From: an uncultured Bacteroidota bacterium
GTDB taxonomy: Bacteria > Bacteroidota > Bacteroidia > Bacteroidales > VadinHA17
Direction of reading: 5' to 3'
Length of the DNA: 64,000 nucleotides
Assembly: GCA_903824785.1 (NCBI GenBank)
Contig: CAIJYD010000078.1
Span: 304,611 to 368,610, forward strand
The notes under the pieces were generated by a model. The model worked only from the letters and a program-made list of their open reading frames with translations, searched no databases and had not been told where the DNA came from. The position numbers and the translations under genes are program-made. Positions 33,058 through 43,753 of this stretch are shown piece by piece (within the stretch, counting starts at the first letter, position 1; each line of letters begins with the position of its first letter).

Positions 33058-33174
33058 TTATTCCTTTTCAGGGAATTTCTTTTCATAAGCAGATAACGCA
33101 AACTTAATTACAAACCAGCTTAATATTATAAAGCCTGGCCAGATAAGGTATTCAAGGATTTCACTTATATACAT
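33058..33174 (-). CDS. 38-aa single-TM small protein downstream of cydB
   Basis: Manual translation MYISEILEYLIWPGFIILSWFVIKFALSAYEKKFPEKE*; absent from ORF track. Confidence 0.5.
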   Translation of the reverse strand: MYISEILEYLIWPGFIILSWFVIKFALSAYEKKFPEKE

Positions 33175-33305
33175 TTTCTTTTGTCTTAATATCTGATTGT
33201 ATTATTATCGCTAAACTGTTTTCCGTAATCGTTCATCCGTTCTCATAATGCCACCTGCTGAAAACAAACCAGATGGCTATTCATTTATAGTTGTCCGAAT
33301 ATTAA

Positions 33306-34436
33306 TTAATAGACATGTTCATCTGAACTCATCTCCTCTTCCGTAATTTTATTGCTGTTAATTATTTTCCATGAATACCAGATATATGCCAGCACAAAAG
33401 GAATAAGGAATGAGACATACATCATAGTCTTCAGAGTAAACAGGCTCGATGATGCATTTATTATCGTAAGTGAACTCTGCAGATCGTACGAAGAGGGATA
33501 AAAAGAGGTTCCGTTAAAACCGGCCACCAGAAACAGGGAGAATACTGCAAGTACTGTTCCCGATCCGGAAAACCAGATCCCGTTAATATTTTTTCTGAAT
33601 AATGAGACGCCAATACCATATAATACCCCCACTACTCCGACCAGAAATATTATCAGAACTATTGGCATACCAATAAAATTCTGAAGATATTTATACTTCT
33701 CAGGTGAAACGATTCCAGTTACCTTATCGGCAGCAAAGCCGGTTGAGAAGAGAAGAGATATAACAAATGAAAGGAAAAAGATCAGAAACAGAATAGAATT
33801 TAATAATAATCTCTTTTTAGCTCTTTTAATAAGCTCTTCATTATCAATAGTATTCATAATGTATAACAATCCATTGACTCTTGCAAGAAACAGTACTGCA
33901 AAACCGAGTGCAAGGTTCCGCAGGTTCAGGAGGGCTTCAAGGCCGTACCACGGTGTTTCCCACTTCACCTGATTCATATCGTTGAGACTGAACTGAGAAC
34001 CGGTAAAAAAGGTGGCAACTGCTGCTCCGATAAGAAAAGGGCCGAGCGAACCATTCAGAAACAAAAATATATCAAAGGTCTTTTGTCCGAAAACATTGCC
34101 CTGTTTAGATCTGAATTCATAAGCCACTGCCTGAATGGAAAAGCTGAATAGTATTGCAATCCAAACCCAGTAGGCACCGCCGAAGCTTGTTGCATAAAAG
34201 AGAGGAAATGAAGCAAAGAAGGCTCCTCCGAAAGTGACCAGTGTGGTAAAGGTGAATTCCCATTTCCGGCCAAGAGTATTAACTATCATCGTCTTCTGAG
34301 AATCGTTCCCGGGAAGGGAAAAGATCAGCGACTGACCTCCCTGTACAAACATCAGAAATACAAGCAGGCTCGCCAGAAGTGAGACTATTATCCACCAGTA
34401 GTGCTGCAGGAACAGATGTGAAATCATTGTTGTCAT
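33306..34436 (-). CDS. cydB: Cytochrome bd ubiquinol oxidase subunit II
   Basis: Multi-TM; FVQGGQSLIFSLP; LGRKWEFTFTTLVTFGGAFFASFPLFYATSFGGAYWVW. Confidence 0.93.
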   Translation of the reverse strand: MTTMISHLFLQHYWWIIVSLLASLLVFLMFVQGGQSLIFSLPGNDSQKTMIVNTLGRKWEFTFTTLVTFGGAFFASFPLFYATSFGGAYWVWIAILFSFSIQAVAYEFRSKQGNVFGQKTFDIFLFLNGSLGPFLIGAAVATFFTGSQFSLNDMNQVKWETPWYGLEALLNLRNLALGFAVLFLARVNGLLYIMNTIDNEELIKRAKKRLLLNSILFLIFFLSFVISLLFSTGFAADKVTGIVSPEKYKYLQNFIGMPIVLIIFLVGVVGVLYGIGVSLFRKNINGIWFSGSGTVLAVFSLFLVAGFNGTSFYPSSYDLQSSLTIINASSSLFTLKTMMYVSFLIPFVLAYIWYSWKIINSNKITEEEMSSDEHVY

Positions 34437-34448
34437 ATTTTTGTCCTC

Positions 34449-36005
34449 CTAATGTTTTGGTCCTGTTTTAATTTGTTTTACCATGATGGATATTTCTGAA
34501 ATAAGCAATACCGTGAAAAGAACTGCAAATAGAACAAAGGTGATAATCACCGATCCGGAACTGATTTTTGAAACAGCGCCGGATACCGGCATCAGATCCT
34601 GAATTATCCAGGGCTGGCGTCCCATCTCAGTAAGTATCCAGCCAAGTTCTCCTGCAATATATGGCAGAGGTATTGAAAGAAGCGCTATCCATAAAAACCA
34701 TCTTGTTTCTGTAATTGTCCCTTTGAACAGGAAGTACAGAGCCATTGAGAAGATCAGGATGAATAAAAATCCAAGTATCACCATAAGATGAAATGAATAG
34801 AATGTCGACGGCACATCAGGGACAACATCTTCAGGTCTGGCAAGTGAGGCATATCCGAAATATCTGAAGTAATCTGACTGAAACTCTTTGTCTTTAAACA
34901 AATTGCTTATCGTTCCAAGCTGTGCAGTGTCATTCGCCGACCGTGCAATTTTATAATCTTTCAGAACATTCCTGGCATACTGACCTCTCCTGATTTTTTC
35001 AGCTGAAGACATTATTCCCCTTTCCCCGTTCCCTGCAACATGATCGGTTATTCCGGCAACATAACCATCTTTATCCCCGCTTGTAAGAACTGAAAGCAGT
35101 CCCGGTATTTCAATCTTGAAAGCCAGTTCCTTATTTATTTTTTCTCCTGTTTTCGTATCAGCATCCTTAAGGAACCCTATTGCAATTAATCCGGCATTGC
35201 TTTTCCCCTGGTACAAGGCTTCCATAGCTGCAAATTTCACCGGCTGAACTTTTGATAATGTCCTTGCTGAAGAATCTCCTGTATAAGCAACCATAAGTGA
35301 AGATAGTAGTCCGAATATTCCGGCTATCAGAATGCTTCTGCGGGCAAACAGTTCTTCTCTTTTTCTTATAAGGAACCAGGAGCTTATACCCAGTACAAAC
35401 ATTGAGGCCAGTAGGAATCCCGAGGAAATTGTATGAAGAAACTTCTCAACTGCCACCTGATTAAACAGAACTGCCCAGAAGCTGACCATCTCATTTCTGG
35501 CTGTTTCGGGATTAAAAGCCATCCCAACAGGATTTTGCATCCAGGCATTGGCAACCAGGATCCAGAGTGCTGAAAGATTTGCTCCGATGGCCACCAGCCA
35601 TGTTGATGTCAGGTGAAACTTCCTGCTCACTTTATTCCATCCGAAAAACATAACAGCAACAAAAGTCGACTCCAGGAAGAAAGCAAGAATACCTTCAACA
35701 GCAAGAGGAGCCCCGAAAATATCCCCGACAAACCAGGAATAATTTGACCAGTTGGTGCCAAACTCAAATTCAAGAATTATCCCGGTTGCTACTCCAATGG
35801 CAAAGTTAATCCCGAATAGAGTCATCCAGAACCGGGTAAGGCGTTTCCATTCTTCACTGCCTGTCCTGACATAAATTGTCTCCATTATGGCAATGATGAA
35901 TGATAATCCAAGGGTTAACGGTACAAAAAGCCAATGGTAAATGGCTGTCAGGGCAAATTGAGCCCTCGACCAGTCAACAAGCGTAAAATCGATATTTTCA
36001 ATCAT
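34449..36005 (-). CDS. cydA: Cytochrome bd ubiquinol oxidase subunit I
   Basis: SRAQFALTAIYHWLFVPLTLGLSFIIAIMETIYVRTG; GRQPWIIQDLMPVSGAVS. Confidence 0.96.
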   Translation of the reverse strand: MIENIDFTLVDWSRAQFALTAIYHWLFVPLTLGLSFIIAIMETIYVRTGSEEWKRLTRFWMTLFGINFAIGVATGIILEFEFGTNWSNYSWFVGDIFGAPLAVEGILAFFLESTFVAVMFFGWNKVSRKFHLTSTWLVAIGANLSALWILVANAWMQNPVGMAFNPETARNEMVSFWAVLFNQVAVEKFLHTISSGFLLASMFVLGISSWFLIRKREELFARRSILIAGIFGLLSSLMVAYTGDSSARTLSKVQPVKFAAMEALYQGKSNAGLIAIGFLKDADTKTGEKINKELAFKIEIPGLLSVLTSGDKDGYVAGITDHVAGNGERGIMSSAEKIRRGQYARNVLKDYKIARSANDTAQLGTISNLFKDKEFQSDYFRYFGYASLARPEDVVPDVPSTFYSFHLMVILGFLFILIFSMALYFLFKGTITETRWFLWIALLSIPLPYIAGELGWILTEMGRQPWIIQDLMPVSGAVSKISSGSVIITFVLFAVLFTVLLISEISIMVKQIKTGPKH

Positions 36006-36237
36006 GATTATCTGGTGAATTTATTAATTGATCCCGTACATACTCACTTCTCTGTTTTTCATTATCATATTTTTTCTGAAGAAAATCGGGGAAAAAGAAG
36101 AGCTTCAGAACCGCAAACATAATAAAAAGCTTTATTATGATTATTATCCAAACCTTTTTTCCCCATCCCGACATATTTCTGAAACCCTCATAATAAAAGC
36201 TGAGGAGCGCAGATATCAATGGAATATTATTCTTCAT
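35998..36237 (-). CDS. DUF4492-type small membrane protein associated with cydAB
   Basis: LLSFYYEGFRNMSGWGKKVWIIIIIKLFIMFAVLKLFFFPDFLQ; overlaps cydA start by 8 bp. Confidence 0.82.
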   Translation of the reverse strand: MKNNIPLISALLSFYYEGFRNMSGWGKKVWIIIIIKLFIMFAVLKLFFFPDFLQKKYDNEKQRSEYVRDQLINSPDNHD

Positions 36238-36299
36238 CTGTTTTATTATATAATCTGAATGGTGTGATTTTCAGGTGTTTTTTTTGCCCACTGTAGTAT

Positions 36300-37478
36300 T
36301 CAGGTTTTAGTTATTTTAACTCCGGTGTCATTCCCTTTGGAAGCAGATTGTGATTTCCTGCTGATATTATCAGGTGAAAGGCTTGAGGTTATCTTCTGAA
36401 CCGCCTTGAAATTATAAAAGAACTCCCTTGCAAATACTCTTAAAACTGTATAAGCCGGTATACCGAGTATCATACCGGGAATCCCTGCAGCGAAGCCTGC
36501 TGCCAGAACAACCACGAATATTTCGAGAGGGTGGGCTTTAACACTGCTGGAAAAGATAACCGGCTGAAAGATCACATTATCAATTAAATGTGTAATCGCC
36601 TCAACCAGTATCATATATGTAACCAAAGGTATAACGACTGTGGTAAAGTCCTGATTCATATGTGAGGCAACGCCCATTATGATTGCAATAAATAGGCCGA
36701 TCCATGGGCCAACGTACGGGATTACATTCAAAATGCCGAGTATAAGTCCCATTACAAGAGCCTGTTGAAAATCTATACCTGCAATTGTCATTCCAATGGT
36801 AATAAGAATCATTATGCAGGTGCTCTGAATAACGATTCCAATGAAATATCTTGTAAGAAGTTTTTTAATTGAATTCAAAGCTCTGGTAACATTATCCGTA
36901 TATTTCTCAGGGACCCACATCAAAATAGATTCAAAAAAGAGTTGCTGGTCTTTTAAAAAGAAAAAAGTAATAAATGTAATTGAGAAGACAGCGATTATAA
37001 TGTTCCCCAGAATATCGATTATGGAACCTATAAAATTCTGTATCATATTAATATTGAGAACACCTGAAACTTTTCCGGCAATATATTCCTGAAGAGTGAG
37101 CTCAGAAGTAATTTCCTTGTTGAAAGCCCTGAAAAGATACTCTATACGGGTTATAGGATCCTGAATAAGCTGAACAATTTTTTCGCTGTCTATTGTAGAG
37201 AAATAGTTTATCTGAGTTGTTACGAGCGGGACGAAAATAACAAAGATAAGGACGAAAGCTCCCCATATTATACCCAGGGTGAGAAGGGCGCTGAGTGCAC
37301 GCGGAAAAGACCATCTCTTAAACCTGATCCTGCAAAACAGATCAACAAGGGGCCGCCCCATAATCGACAAAACACCTGATACAAGTATATAGACAACAAT
37401 GCTCCGGAAATACCATGCACAAGCCAGAAGCAGCACAAATCCAAAAAAGATAAGAATGTTTCTTAAAGTGTCTTTCAT
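36300..37478 (-). CDS. AI-2E family transporter
   Basis: 392 aa multi-TM; LILGILNVIPYVGPWIGLFIAIIMG; VILAAGFAAGIPGMILGIP-like C-terminal motif. Confidence 0.88.
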   Translation of the reverse strand: MKDTLRNILIFFGFVLLLACAWYFRSIVVYILVSGVLSIMGRPLVDLFCRIRFKRWSFPRALSALLTLGIIWGAFVLIFVIFVPLVTTQINYFSTIDSEKIVQLIQDPITRIEYLFRAFNKEITSELTLQEYIAGKVSGVLNINMIQNFIGSIIDILGNIIIAVFSITFITFFFLKDQQLFFESILMWVPEKYTDNVTRALNSIKKLLTRYFIGIVIQSTCIMILITIGMTIAGIDFQQALVMGLILGILNVIPYVGPWIGLFIAIIMGVASHMNQDFTTVVIPLVTYMILVEAITHLIDNVIFQPVIFSSSVKAHPLEIFVVVLAAGFAAGIPGMILGIPAYTVLRVFAREFFYNFKAVQKITSSLSPDNISRKSQSASKGNDTGVKITKT

Positions 37479-37667
37479 CCAGAAATAATAACTTTATGCA
37501 AACCTAATCCAAATTTTTTAAATTCACTAAAATATGTTTTCCACATGTTGAAGAGATTATACAGCATCTTATTCAAATAACTCCTTTCTTTTATCTGACG
37601 ATCATAATCATAATTCCCCATTTGAAGGGCTCAAAGTGATCATTTTTTGCATGAATTTATCTTAAAA

Positions 37668-37712
37668 CTGCCATGTTGTCTGCATAAACAATAAACTTTA
37701 TGCCATTATGTC
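37668..37712 (+). promoter_or_regulatory. Two tandem TGCCA-N3-TGTC motifs upstream of hsp20
   Basis: CTGCCATGTTGTC (37668-37680) and TGCCATTATGTC (37701-37712), 32 bp spacing. Confidence 0.5.
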
Positions 37713-37797
37713 GCTTTTAATGATTTGGAACAGAGTTTGAAAATAGTGAATTGTAATTAAAATATATGTTTAACTAAAATAACAGGAGGACAAAATC

Positions 37798-38223
37798 ATG
37801 TTACCAACAATCACTAAAAGGACGTTCAGGCCATTTTACATGCCAATTTTTTTTGATGATGACTTTTTCACAGGATTAACTGCAAAAACGACTTCAATGC
37901 CGGCAGTAAACATCAGGGAAGATGAAAAGAACTATTTTCTTGAACTTGCTGTCCCGGGAATTGACAGGAATAATCTGAAAATTGACATCAATGAGGATGT
38001 GCTGACAATCTCTTCTGAGACAAAAAATGAATCGGATGAGACCAAAGAGGGCTACAAGAGGAAAGAGTTCAGCTATTCATCTTTCTGCAGGAGCTTCTAT
38101 ATTCCTGAAAATGTAACCAGAGAAAAGATAGAGGCTAATTATAAAGAGGGAATCCTTTCTGTAGTACTTCCGAAACAGGAAGAGGAGAAGAACAAGATCT
38201 CCAGACAGATAAAGATCTCGTAA
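37798..38223 (+). CDS. Hsp20/alpha-crystallin small heat-shock protein
   Basis: MPAVNIREDEKNYFLELAVPGIDRNNLKIDINEDVLTISSE...YKEGILSVVLPKQEE. Confidence 0.95.
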   Translation: MLPTITKRTFRPFYMPIFFDDDFFTGLTAKTTSMPAVNIREDEKNYFLELAVPGIDRNNLKIDINEDVLTISSETKNESDETKEGYKRKEFSYSSFCRSFYIPENVTREKIEANYKEGILSVVLPKQEEEKNKISRQIKIS

Positions 38224-38231
38224 GGAGATCA

Positions 38232-38263
38232 AAAAAAATCCCGGCTAATTACCGGGATTTTTT
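38232..38263. terminator. Bidirectional Rho-independent terminator between hsp20 and the flavodiiron gene
   Basis: AAAAAAATCCCGG-CTAATT-ACCGGGATTTTTT; flanked by A-run and T-run; overlaps the 3' end of the minus-strand gene. Confidence 0.85.
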
Positions 38264-39489
38264 ATCTGCTCACAACCTTCAAGAAATGTTTCGGCAAACT
38301 TTCTGCCGAACTCTTTAAGGAATTTATCTTTATAGCCTTCGGGAGAAAATTTAAATGCTGCAGTTTCTTCAAATACCTTGAATTTAAGCACCCGCAGGTT
38401 TTCAATTATTATTTTTGGCGATTCTCCGCTCCATCCGTACGAACCGAAAGCACCGCCCAGCTTACCCCTGTCTCTCAGTGGGTTAATCAGTGCAAATAAT
38501 TTATAAACAGGGAGAAAAGTATTCTGGTTGATGGTAGGTGATCCAATCAGAATGCCATCGGCCCAGACAATTTTAGTTTCAAGCAATTCCGGATCAATAT
38601 TCTCAATATCGACGATATCAACATTTATATGCTGATCATCTGGAAATCCTTCTGCAATAAGATACGCTGCATCTTTTGTATAACCATAAGCCGAGACATA
38701 GGCTATAAGAATATTTCTATGATCCCTGTCAATAGAAATCTGCATATACTGTTTTGCATATTTTTCTGACAATTCAATTGCCTTTCTGCTGTTACTACTG
38801 TGCATCGGGCCGTGTCCGGTGCAGATAAAATCAAAATCAAGCGGTTTTATCTTTTCAATTGCTCTCAGCACAAACCTGCTGAATGGCTTCATTATAACGT
38901 CGAAGTAATACTTAAATGAGCTTGTAAATACCTCATCAAATTCACTATACATTCCGCCGGCACAGTAGTGTGCTCCGAAAGAATCGCAAGTAAACAACAC
39001 TTTGTCCTCTACAAGAAAGGTATAAATTGTATCGGGCCAATGAAGGTTTGGAGCTGAAATAAATTTTAAAGTCTTATTCCCGAGGTCCAGGGTATCTCCA
39101 TCCTTTACCACCAAAGACTTAAAAGGCTCATTAACAATATCTTCAAGATATCTGATGGCACTTCCGCTTCCGACTACCGTAGCAGAAGGTGCCAGACTGA
39201 GAAGCATTCGCAGACTTCCTGAATGGTCGGGCTCAGTATGGTCAATAATAATATACTGAATTTCCGCGGGATCTGTAACAGCCCTTAATTTAGCAAGATA
39301 AATATCACTGAACTTCTCTTTGGCAACCTCTATAATAGCTTTCTTTTCTGCATTTATAAAATATGAGTTATAGGTTGTTCCGAATTCAGTATGCATAACA
39401 ATGTCAAAAGTCCTGATGTCATAATCAAGAACTCCTATCCATTTTACATCTTTTGTTACGTCAATTATTTTGTCATCGGTCCGGCTCAT
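38245..39489 (-). CDS. Flavodiiron protein (A-type flavoprotein)
   Basis: IIDHTEPDHSGSLRMLLSLAP diiron ligands; CDSFGAHYC; ICTGHGPMH; C-terminal flavodoxin ILIAYVSAYGYTKDAA. Confidence 0.93.
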   Translation of the reverse strand: MSRTDDKIIDVTKDVKWIGVLDYDIRTFDIVMHTEFGTTYNSYFINAEKKAIIEVAKEKFSDIYLAKLRAVTDPAEIQYIIIDHTEPDHSGSLRMLLSLAPSATVVGSGSAIRYLEDIVNEPFKSLVVKDGDTLDLGNKTLKFISAPNLHWPDTIYTFLVEDKVLFTCDSFGAHYCAGGMYSEFDEVFTSSFKYYFDVIMKPFSRFVLRAIEKIKPLDFDFICTGHGPMHSSNSRKAIELSEKYAKQYMQISIDRDHRNILIAYVSAYGYTKDAAYLIAEGFPDDQHINVDIVDIENIDPELLETKIVWADGILIGSPTINQNTFLPVYKLFALINPLRDRGKLGGAFGSYGWSGESPKIIIENLRVLKFKVFEETAAFKFSPEGYKDKFLKEFGRKFAETFLEGCEQIKNPGN

Positions 39490-39504
39490 AAGAAGATCCT
39501 ATTT

Positions 39505-40161
39505 TCAGATTTTGGCAATAATGCTTTTATTTGCTTTCACCTGTTGCAGGATAGGTACTTCAATTTCTGTTCCAACCGGTAAAAAAACGTCAACCCGTGA
39601 CCCGAATTTAATAAACCCAAGCTCGTCGCCCTGTAAAACCTCCTGATTTTCTTTGGAATAGGTAACAATCCTGCGAGCAACAGCACCGGCTATCTGTCTT
39701 ATCAGAATCTCAGTTCCCTCTTTTGTTTCAATTACGATACTGCTCCTTTCATTCAATTCTGAGGATTTCGGATGCCAGGCTACCATGTTGTGACCCGGAT
39801 GGTACCTGACATATTTTATACGCCCTGACACAGGATACCTGTTACTGTGAACATTAAAAGGAGACATGAATATTGAAACCTGCAGGCGGGTATCGTTAAA
39901 ATACTCTTTCTCTTCTGTCTCTTCAATAACAACCACCTTACCATCTGCCGGAGCATATACTAATCCATGATCAGGCTCGAGAATCCGCTCAGGCCATCTG
40001 AAGAAGAAAAGCAGGAATACATAAAGCATTAAAGAGCAGATGATAAATGCCCATCGTAAAAGTTCAATATCTGCCCAGATGATATTTACTATTATGTTTA
40101 ATATCACCAATGCTATAAGAGCAAAAGCCAGAATTTTATATCCTTCTTTGTGAATACTCAT
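39505..40161 (-). CDS. psd: Phosphatidylserine decarboxylase
   Basis: VYAPADGKVVVIEE; VSIFMSPFNVHSNRYPVSG; FIKFGSRVDVFLP (GS cleavage site). Confidence 0.92.
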   Translation of the reverse strand: MSIHKEGYKILAFALIALVILNIIVNIIWADIELLRWAFIICSLMLYVFLLFFFRWPERILEPDHGLVYAPADGKVVVIEETEEKEYFNDTRLQVSIFMSPFNVHSNRYPVSGRIKYVRYHPGHNMVAWHPKSSELNERSSIVIETKEGTEILIRQIAGAVARRIVTYSKENQEVLQGDELGFIKFGSRVDVFLPVGTEIEVPILQQVKANKSIIAKI

Positions 40162-40200
40162 TATTATAAAATTTGCACAAAACTAATCAAGTCCGGCCAA

Positions 40201-41043
40201 TCATCCAAAAACTGTAATAAAAAGATATACAAGTGGGAAAGATATTATTGCACTATCGAAGCGGTCGAGAAATCCGCCATGACCCGGCATAATTGTTCCT
40301 GAATCTTTTACCCCGATGCTTCTTTTCAGCATTGATTCAACTAGATCTCCATATGTACCTGCTATAGAAATAATTACAGAAATAATTACCCAATGGGTTT
40401 TATCAACAACACCCAGCCAGCCTGAAAGAAGCCAGGCCACAACGACAGCCAGAACAACACCTCCGAAAAACCCTTCCCATGTTTTTTTTGGTGAGATCCG
40501 CTGAAACAATTTATGACGTCCGAATGATATACCTGAAAGATATGCCCCTGTATCATTTGCCCAGATAAGAAGAAAGAACCCGATAATTATCCCCGGTGAA
40601 AAAGTGATGTTCCCATGAGAGATCAATGATTCAAGCCCTGTGCGTGAAAATGCAGAGAACGGGAACATTGAGAAAGGTATTGCTGTATAAAGCACTGAAA
40701 AAAAAGTGTGTGCCAGTGAGTCAAAAGGTTTTTCCTGTTTCCTGTAGAGCTCCACAACCATTATTATCAGCATCATTGGGATGAGCAGAAGGAAAAATTT
40801 CCCGGGAATTGTTCCTGAAGCAATCAATGTGGAGATCACATAGGCTGTAATACCAGTAGTTATCCCTGATACCATCTGAGGTTTCACTCCTGTATTCCTG
40901 ATCATAAGATAATACTCATACTGTGTTCCGACAAGCATTACAAGGCCTGTAAGAAAAAAGGATACCGGGTGAAGCCAGAATCCTCCCATTACAAATATTA
41001 CTATCCATCCCCCTGTTAATGTACGTCTGAAAAAATTATTCAA
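40201..41043 (-). CDS. cdsA: Phosphatidate cytidylyltransferase
   Basis: SPKKTWEGFFGGV; GDLVESMLKRSIGVKDSGTIMPGHGGFLDRFDS signature. Confidence 0.95.
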   Translation of the reverse strand: MNNFFRRTLTGGWIVIFVMGGFWLHPVSFFLTGLVMLVGTQYEYYLMIRNTGVKPQMVSGITTGITAYVISTLIASGTIPGKFFLLLIPMMLIIMVVELYRKQEKPFDSLAHTFFSVLYTAIPFSMFPFSAFSRTGLESLISHGNITFSPGIIIGFFLLIWANDTGAYLSGISFGRHKLFQRISPKKTWEGFFGGVVLAVVVAWLLSGWLGVVDKTHWVIISVIISIAGTYGDLVESMLKRSIGVKDSGTIMPGHGGFLDRFDSAIISFPLVYLFITVFG

Positions 41044-41055
41044 AACTTCAGTATA

Positions 41056-43212
41056 TTATGCTTTATCTTTTGATTTTGCTTTTGTTTTTTTAACAATTTT
41101 CCCGGGCGAGAGTTTTTCTGTTACTGAATCATTTCCCTTTAACCCCTCTTTTGTTTTTGAAGAAGAGGCCTTTTCAGATTTTTTCCCTTTTTTATCCTCT
41201 TTTATTTTTTCCCCTTTTACGCCAATAGCTTTTGGTTTGGCTTCCGCTTCGCGCTCTTCCTTCAGAACATCAGCTTTTCTTTTCCCGAAGATCCGCTCCA
41301 GGTCTTCACTGAATATTACCTCTTTCTCCAAAAGAAGCTCAGCAAGCAATGTAAGTCCCTTCATATTGTTTTTCAGTACTTCCTTTGCCCTCACATACGA
41401 TTCGGCAATTATCAGGTTCACCTCCTCGTCAATAAGTTCTGCTGTTTTTTCGCTGTATGGTTTTGTAAAACCGAAATCGGATTGACCCGAAGAATCATAG
41501 AAACTGATATTTCCCACCTTCTCGCTCATTCCAAAGAACGAAACCATTGCATAAGCCTGTTTTGTAATTTTCTCAAGGTCGCTCAGTGCTCCTGTAGATA
41601 TCTTACCAAAGATAATTTCTTCAGCAGCTCTTCCGCCGAGGGCATATGCCATTTCGTCAAGAATCTGTTCACGTGTTGTAAGCTGACGCTCTTCAGGCAG
41701 ATACCAGGCAGCGCCAAGGGCTCTTCCACGGGGAATTATTGTTACTTTAAGAAGAGGGCTGGCATGTTCAAGGAGCCAGCTAACCGTTGCGTGTCCTGCT
41801 TCATGATATGCAATCGTTTTCTTCTCGACAGCTGAAATAATTTTCGTTTTTCTTTCCAGTCCTCCAACAATACGGTCAACTGCATCAAGAAAATCCTGCT
41901 TTTCAACAACTGTCTTGTTTTTCCTTGCAGCAATAAGGGCCGCTTCGTTACAAACATTGGCAATATCAGCACCTGAAAAGCCCGGAGTCTGTTTGGCCAT
42001 AAAGGCTATATCAAAATCTTTTTCAAGTTTAATTGGACGAAGATGAACTTTAAAAATAGCTTCACGCTCCACAATGTCAGGAAGTTCAACATGAATCTGC
42101 CTGTCAAAACGACCTGCGCGCATCAGCGCCCTGTCGAGAATATCAGCCCTGTTTGTTGCAGCAAGAATTATCACACCCATATTTGTTCCGAAACCGTCCA
42201 TCTCGGTAAGCAGCTGGTTGAGGGTATTCTCCCTTTCATCGTTTGATCCGTAATTTGCATTGCGTCCTCTTGCCCGTCCTACTGCATCTATCTCATCAAT
42301 AAATACGATACATGGGGCTTTTTCCTTGGCCTGTTTGAAAAGGTCTCTTACTCTTGATGCACCTACACCTACAAACATTTCAACAAAGTCCGATCCGGAT
42401 ATTGAAAAGAAAGGTACGTTTGCTTCTCCTGCCACAGCTTTTGCAAGCATAGTCTTTCCGGTTCCCGGAGGGCCAATCAGCAATGCACCTTTTGGTATTT
42501 TACCTCCAAGATTTGTATATTTTTTTGGATTCTTAAGAAAATCAACTATTTCCATCACCTCTGTTTTAGCCTCTTCCAGTCCGGCCACATCAGTGAAATT
42601 CAACTTAACATTATTATCCTTATCAAATATCTGAGCACGCGATTTCCCAACGCTGAAAATTCCTCCTGCACCGCCTGCACCACCGCCTGACATCCGTTTC
42701 ATCATAAACAGCCACAGACCAATTAGAAGTGCCGGAAATAGAAGCCACGAGAGGGCATCAAGCAGATAGTTTTTACGGGTAATATAATCCGGATAGATAT
42801 ATTCCTTCTCGGCGTAACCGGCGTTTTTCTGAGCCTCCAGTATGAAAGGTTCAAAATTGCTTATATCACCTATGTTATAGGTATAATTTGGTTTTTCTGC
42901 CGTGGCAAAGAAACCGGTGGTTGGTTTTGGCAGTTTCGGATATCTTCCCGATTCAATCGCCTCTTTTTTAAGATAGATCTCAGCCTGATCTTTATTAACT
43001 ACAACCAGCTTATCAATATCGCGGCTGGCAATCATACTCTTTATCTCGCTGGTAGTTGTATTCTGTACAGATTTCCCTGCATAGAATACCTGAAAAAGAA
43101 TAATTGATCCAAAAAGCACTAAAAAAAGCCAGTTTGTATTGAACTTTGGTTTATTATTCTTATCGGGCTTTTTATCCGGTCCCTGATTATTACTGTCTGA
43201 ATTTTCTGTCAT
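41056..43212 (-). CDS. ftsH: ATP-dependent zinc metalloprotease FtsH
   Basis: [44 protein letters not shown] zinc site. Confidence 0.97.
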   Translation of the reverse strand: MTENSDSNNQGPDKKPDKNNKPKFNTNWLFLVLFGSIILFQVFYAGKSVQNTTTSEIKSMIASRDIDKLVVVNKDQAEIYLKKEAIESGRYPKLPKPTTGFFATAEKPNYTYNIGDISNFEPFILEAQKNAGYAEKEYIYPDYITRKNYLLDALSWLLFPALLIGLWLFMMKRMSGGGAGGAGGIFSVGKSRAQIFDKDNNVKLNFTDVAGLEEAKTEVMEIVDFLKNPKKYTNLGGKIPKGALLIGPPGTGKTMLAKAVAGEANVPFFSISGSDFVEMFVGVGASRVRDLFKQAKEKAPCIVFIDEIDAVGRARGRNANYGSNDERENTLNQLLTEMDGFGTNMGVIILAATNRADILDRALMRAGRFDRQIHVELPDIVEREAIFKVHLRPIKLEKDFDIAFMAKQTPGFSGADIANVCNEAALIAARKNKTVVEKQDFLDAVDRIVGGLERKTKIISAVEKKTIAYHEAGHATVSWLLEHASPLLKVTIIPRGRALGAAWYLPEERQLTTREQILDEMAYALGGRAAEEIIFGKISTGALSDLEKITKQAYAMVSFFGMSEKVGNISFYDSSGQSDFGFTKPYSEKTAELIDEEVNLIIAESYVRAKEVLKNNMKGLTLLAELLLEKEVIFSEDLERIFGKRKADVLKEEREAEAKPKAIGVKGEKIKEDKKGKKSEKASSSKTKEGLKGNDSVTEKLSPGKIVKKTKAKSKDKA

Positions 43213-43223
43213 AAATATTTAAC

Positions 43224-43598
43224 TTATTGTAATTTATCTTCCATTGCTTCTATTCTGGCATCTGCCCACAATGATTCCAGGCTATAAAAGCTCCTGTATT
43301 CTTCAAGAAAGACATGAACTATAACGTTGCCATAATCAAGAAGTACCCAAAAGCAATTATCGAGACCTTCAATATGCAATGGCTTTTCCTCTGCTTCCTT
43401 ACGCACTATATCGTCAATTGAATCGCAAATAGCACTTACCTGAGTACCTGATGCAGCATGACAAATAACAAAATAATCTGTAATTCTGTTTTCAAGTTTT
43501 CTTAAATCAATTTTCAGAACATTTTGTCCTTTTTTTTCAAAAATTCCCTTTATTACGCTTTGCAAAAGGAGATCAGCTTCGTCAGATCTTTTCTTCAT
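43224..43598 (-). CDS. rsfS: Ribosome silencing factor RsfS
   Basis: KIDLRKLENRITDYFVICHAASGTQVSAICDSI; EGLDNCFWVLLDYGNVIVHVFLEEYRSFYSLESLWADA. Confidence 0.93.
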   Translation of the reverse strand: MKKRSDEADLLLQSVIKGIFEKKGQNVLKIDLRKLENRITDYFVICHAASGTQVSAICDSIDDIVRKEAEEKPLHIEGLDNCFWVLLDYGNVIVHVFLEEYRSFYSLESLWADARIEAMEDKLQ

Positions 43599-43753
43599 TA
43601 ATGTTTATCAGTTTGATATTAAGTCGCAAAAGTACCACTTTTTATCTATTTTTGTATATAGTAAACCTCTTTTGCAATTACAGTGCCAATCTTTCCTGCA
43701 AATCGGATCCGGAGAAAGAAAAAGAGTTTCAATTATTTAACTATATACTAATC

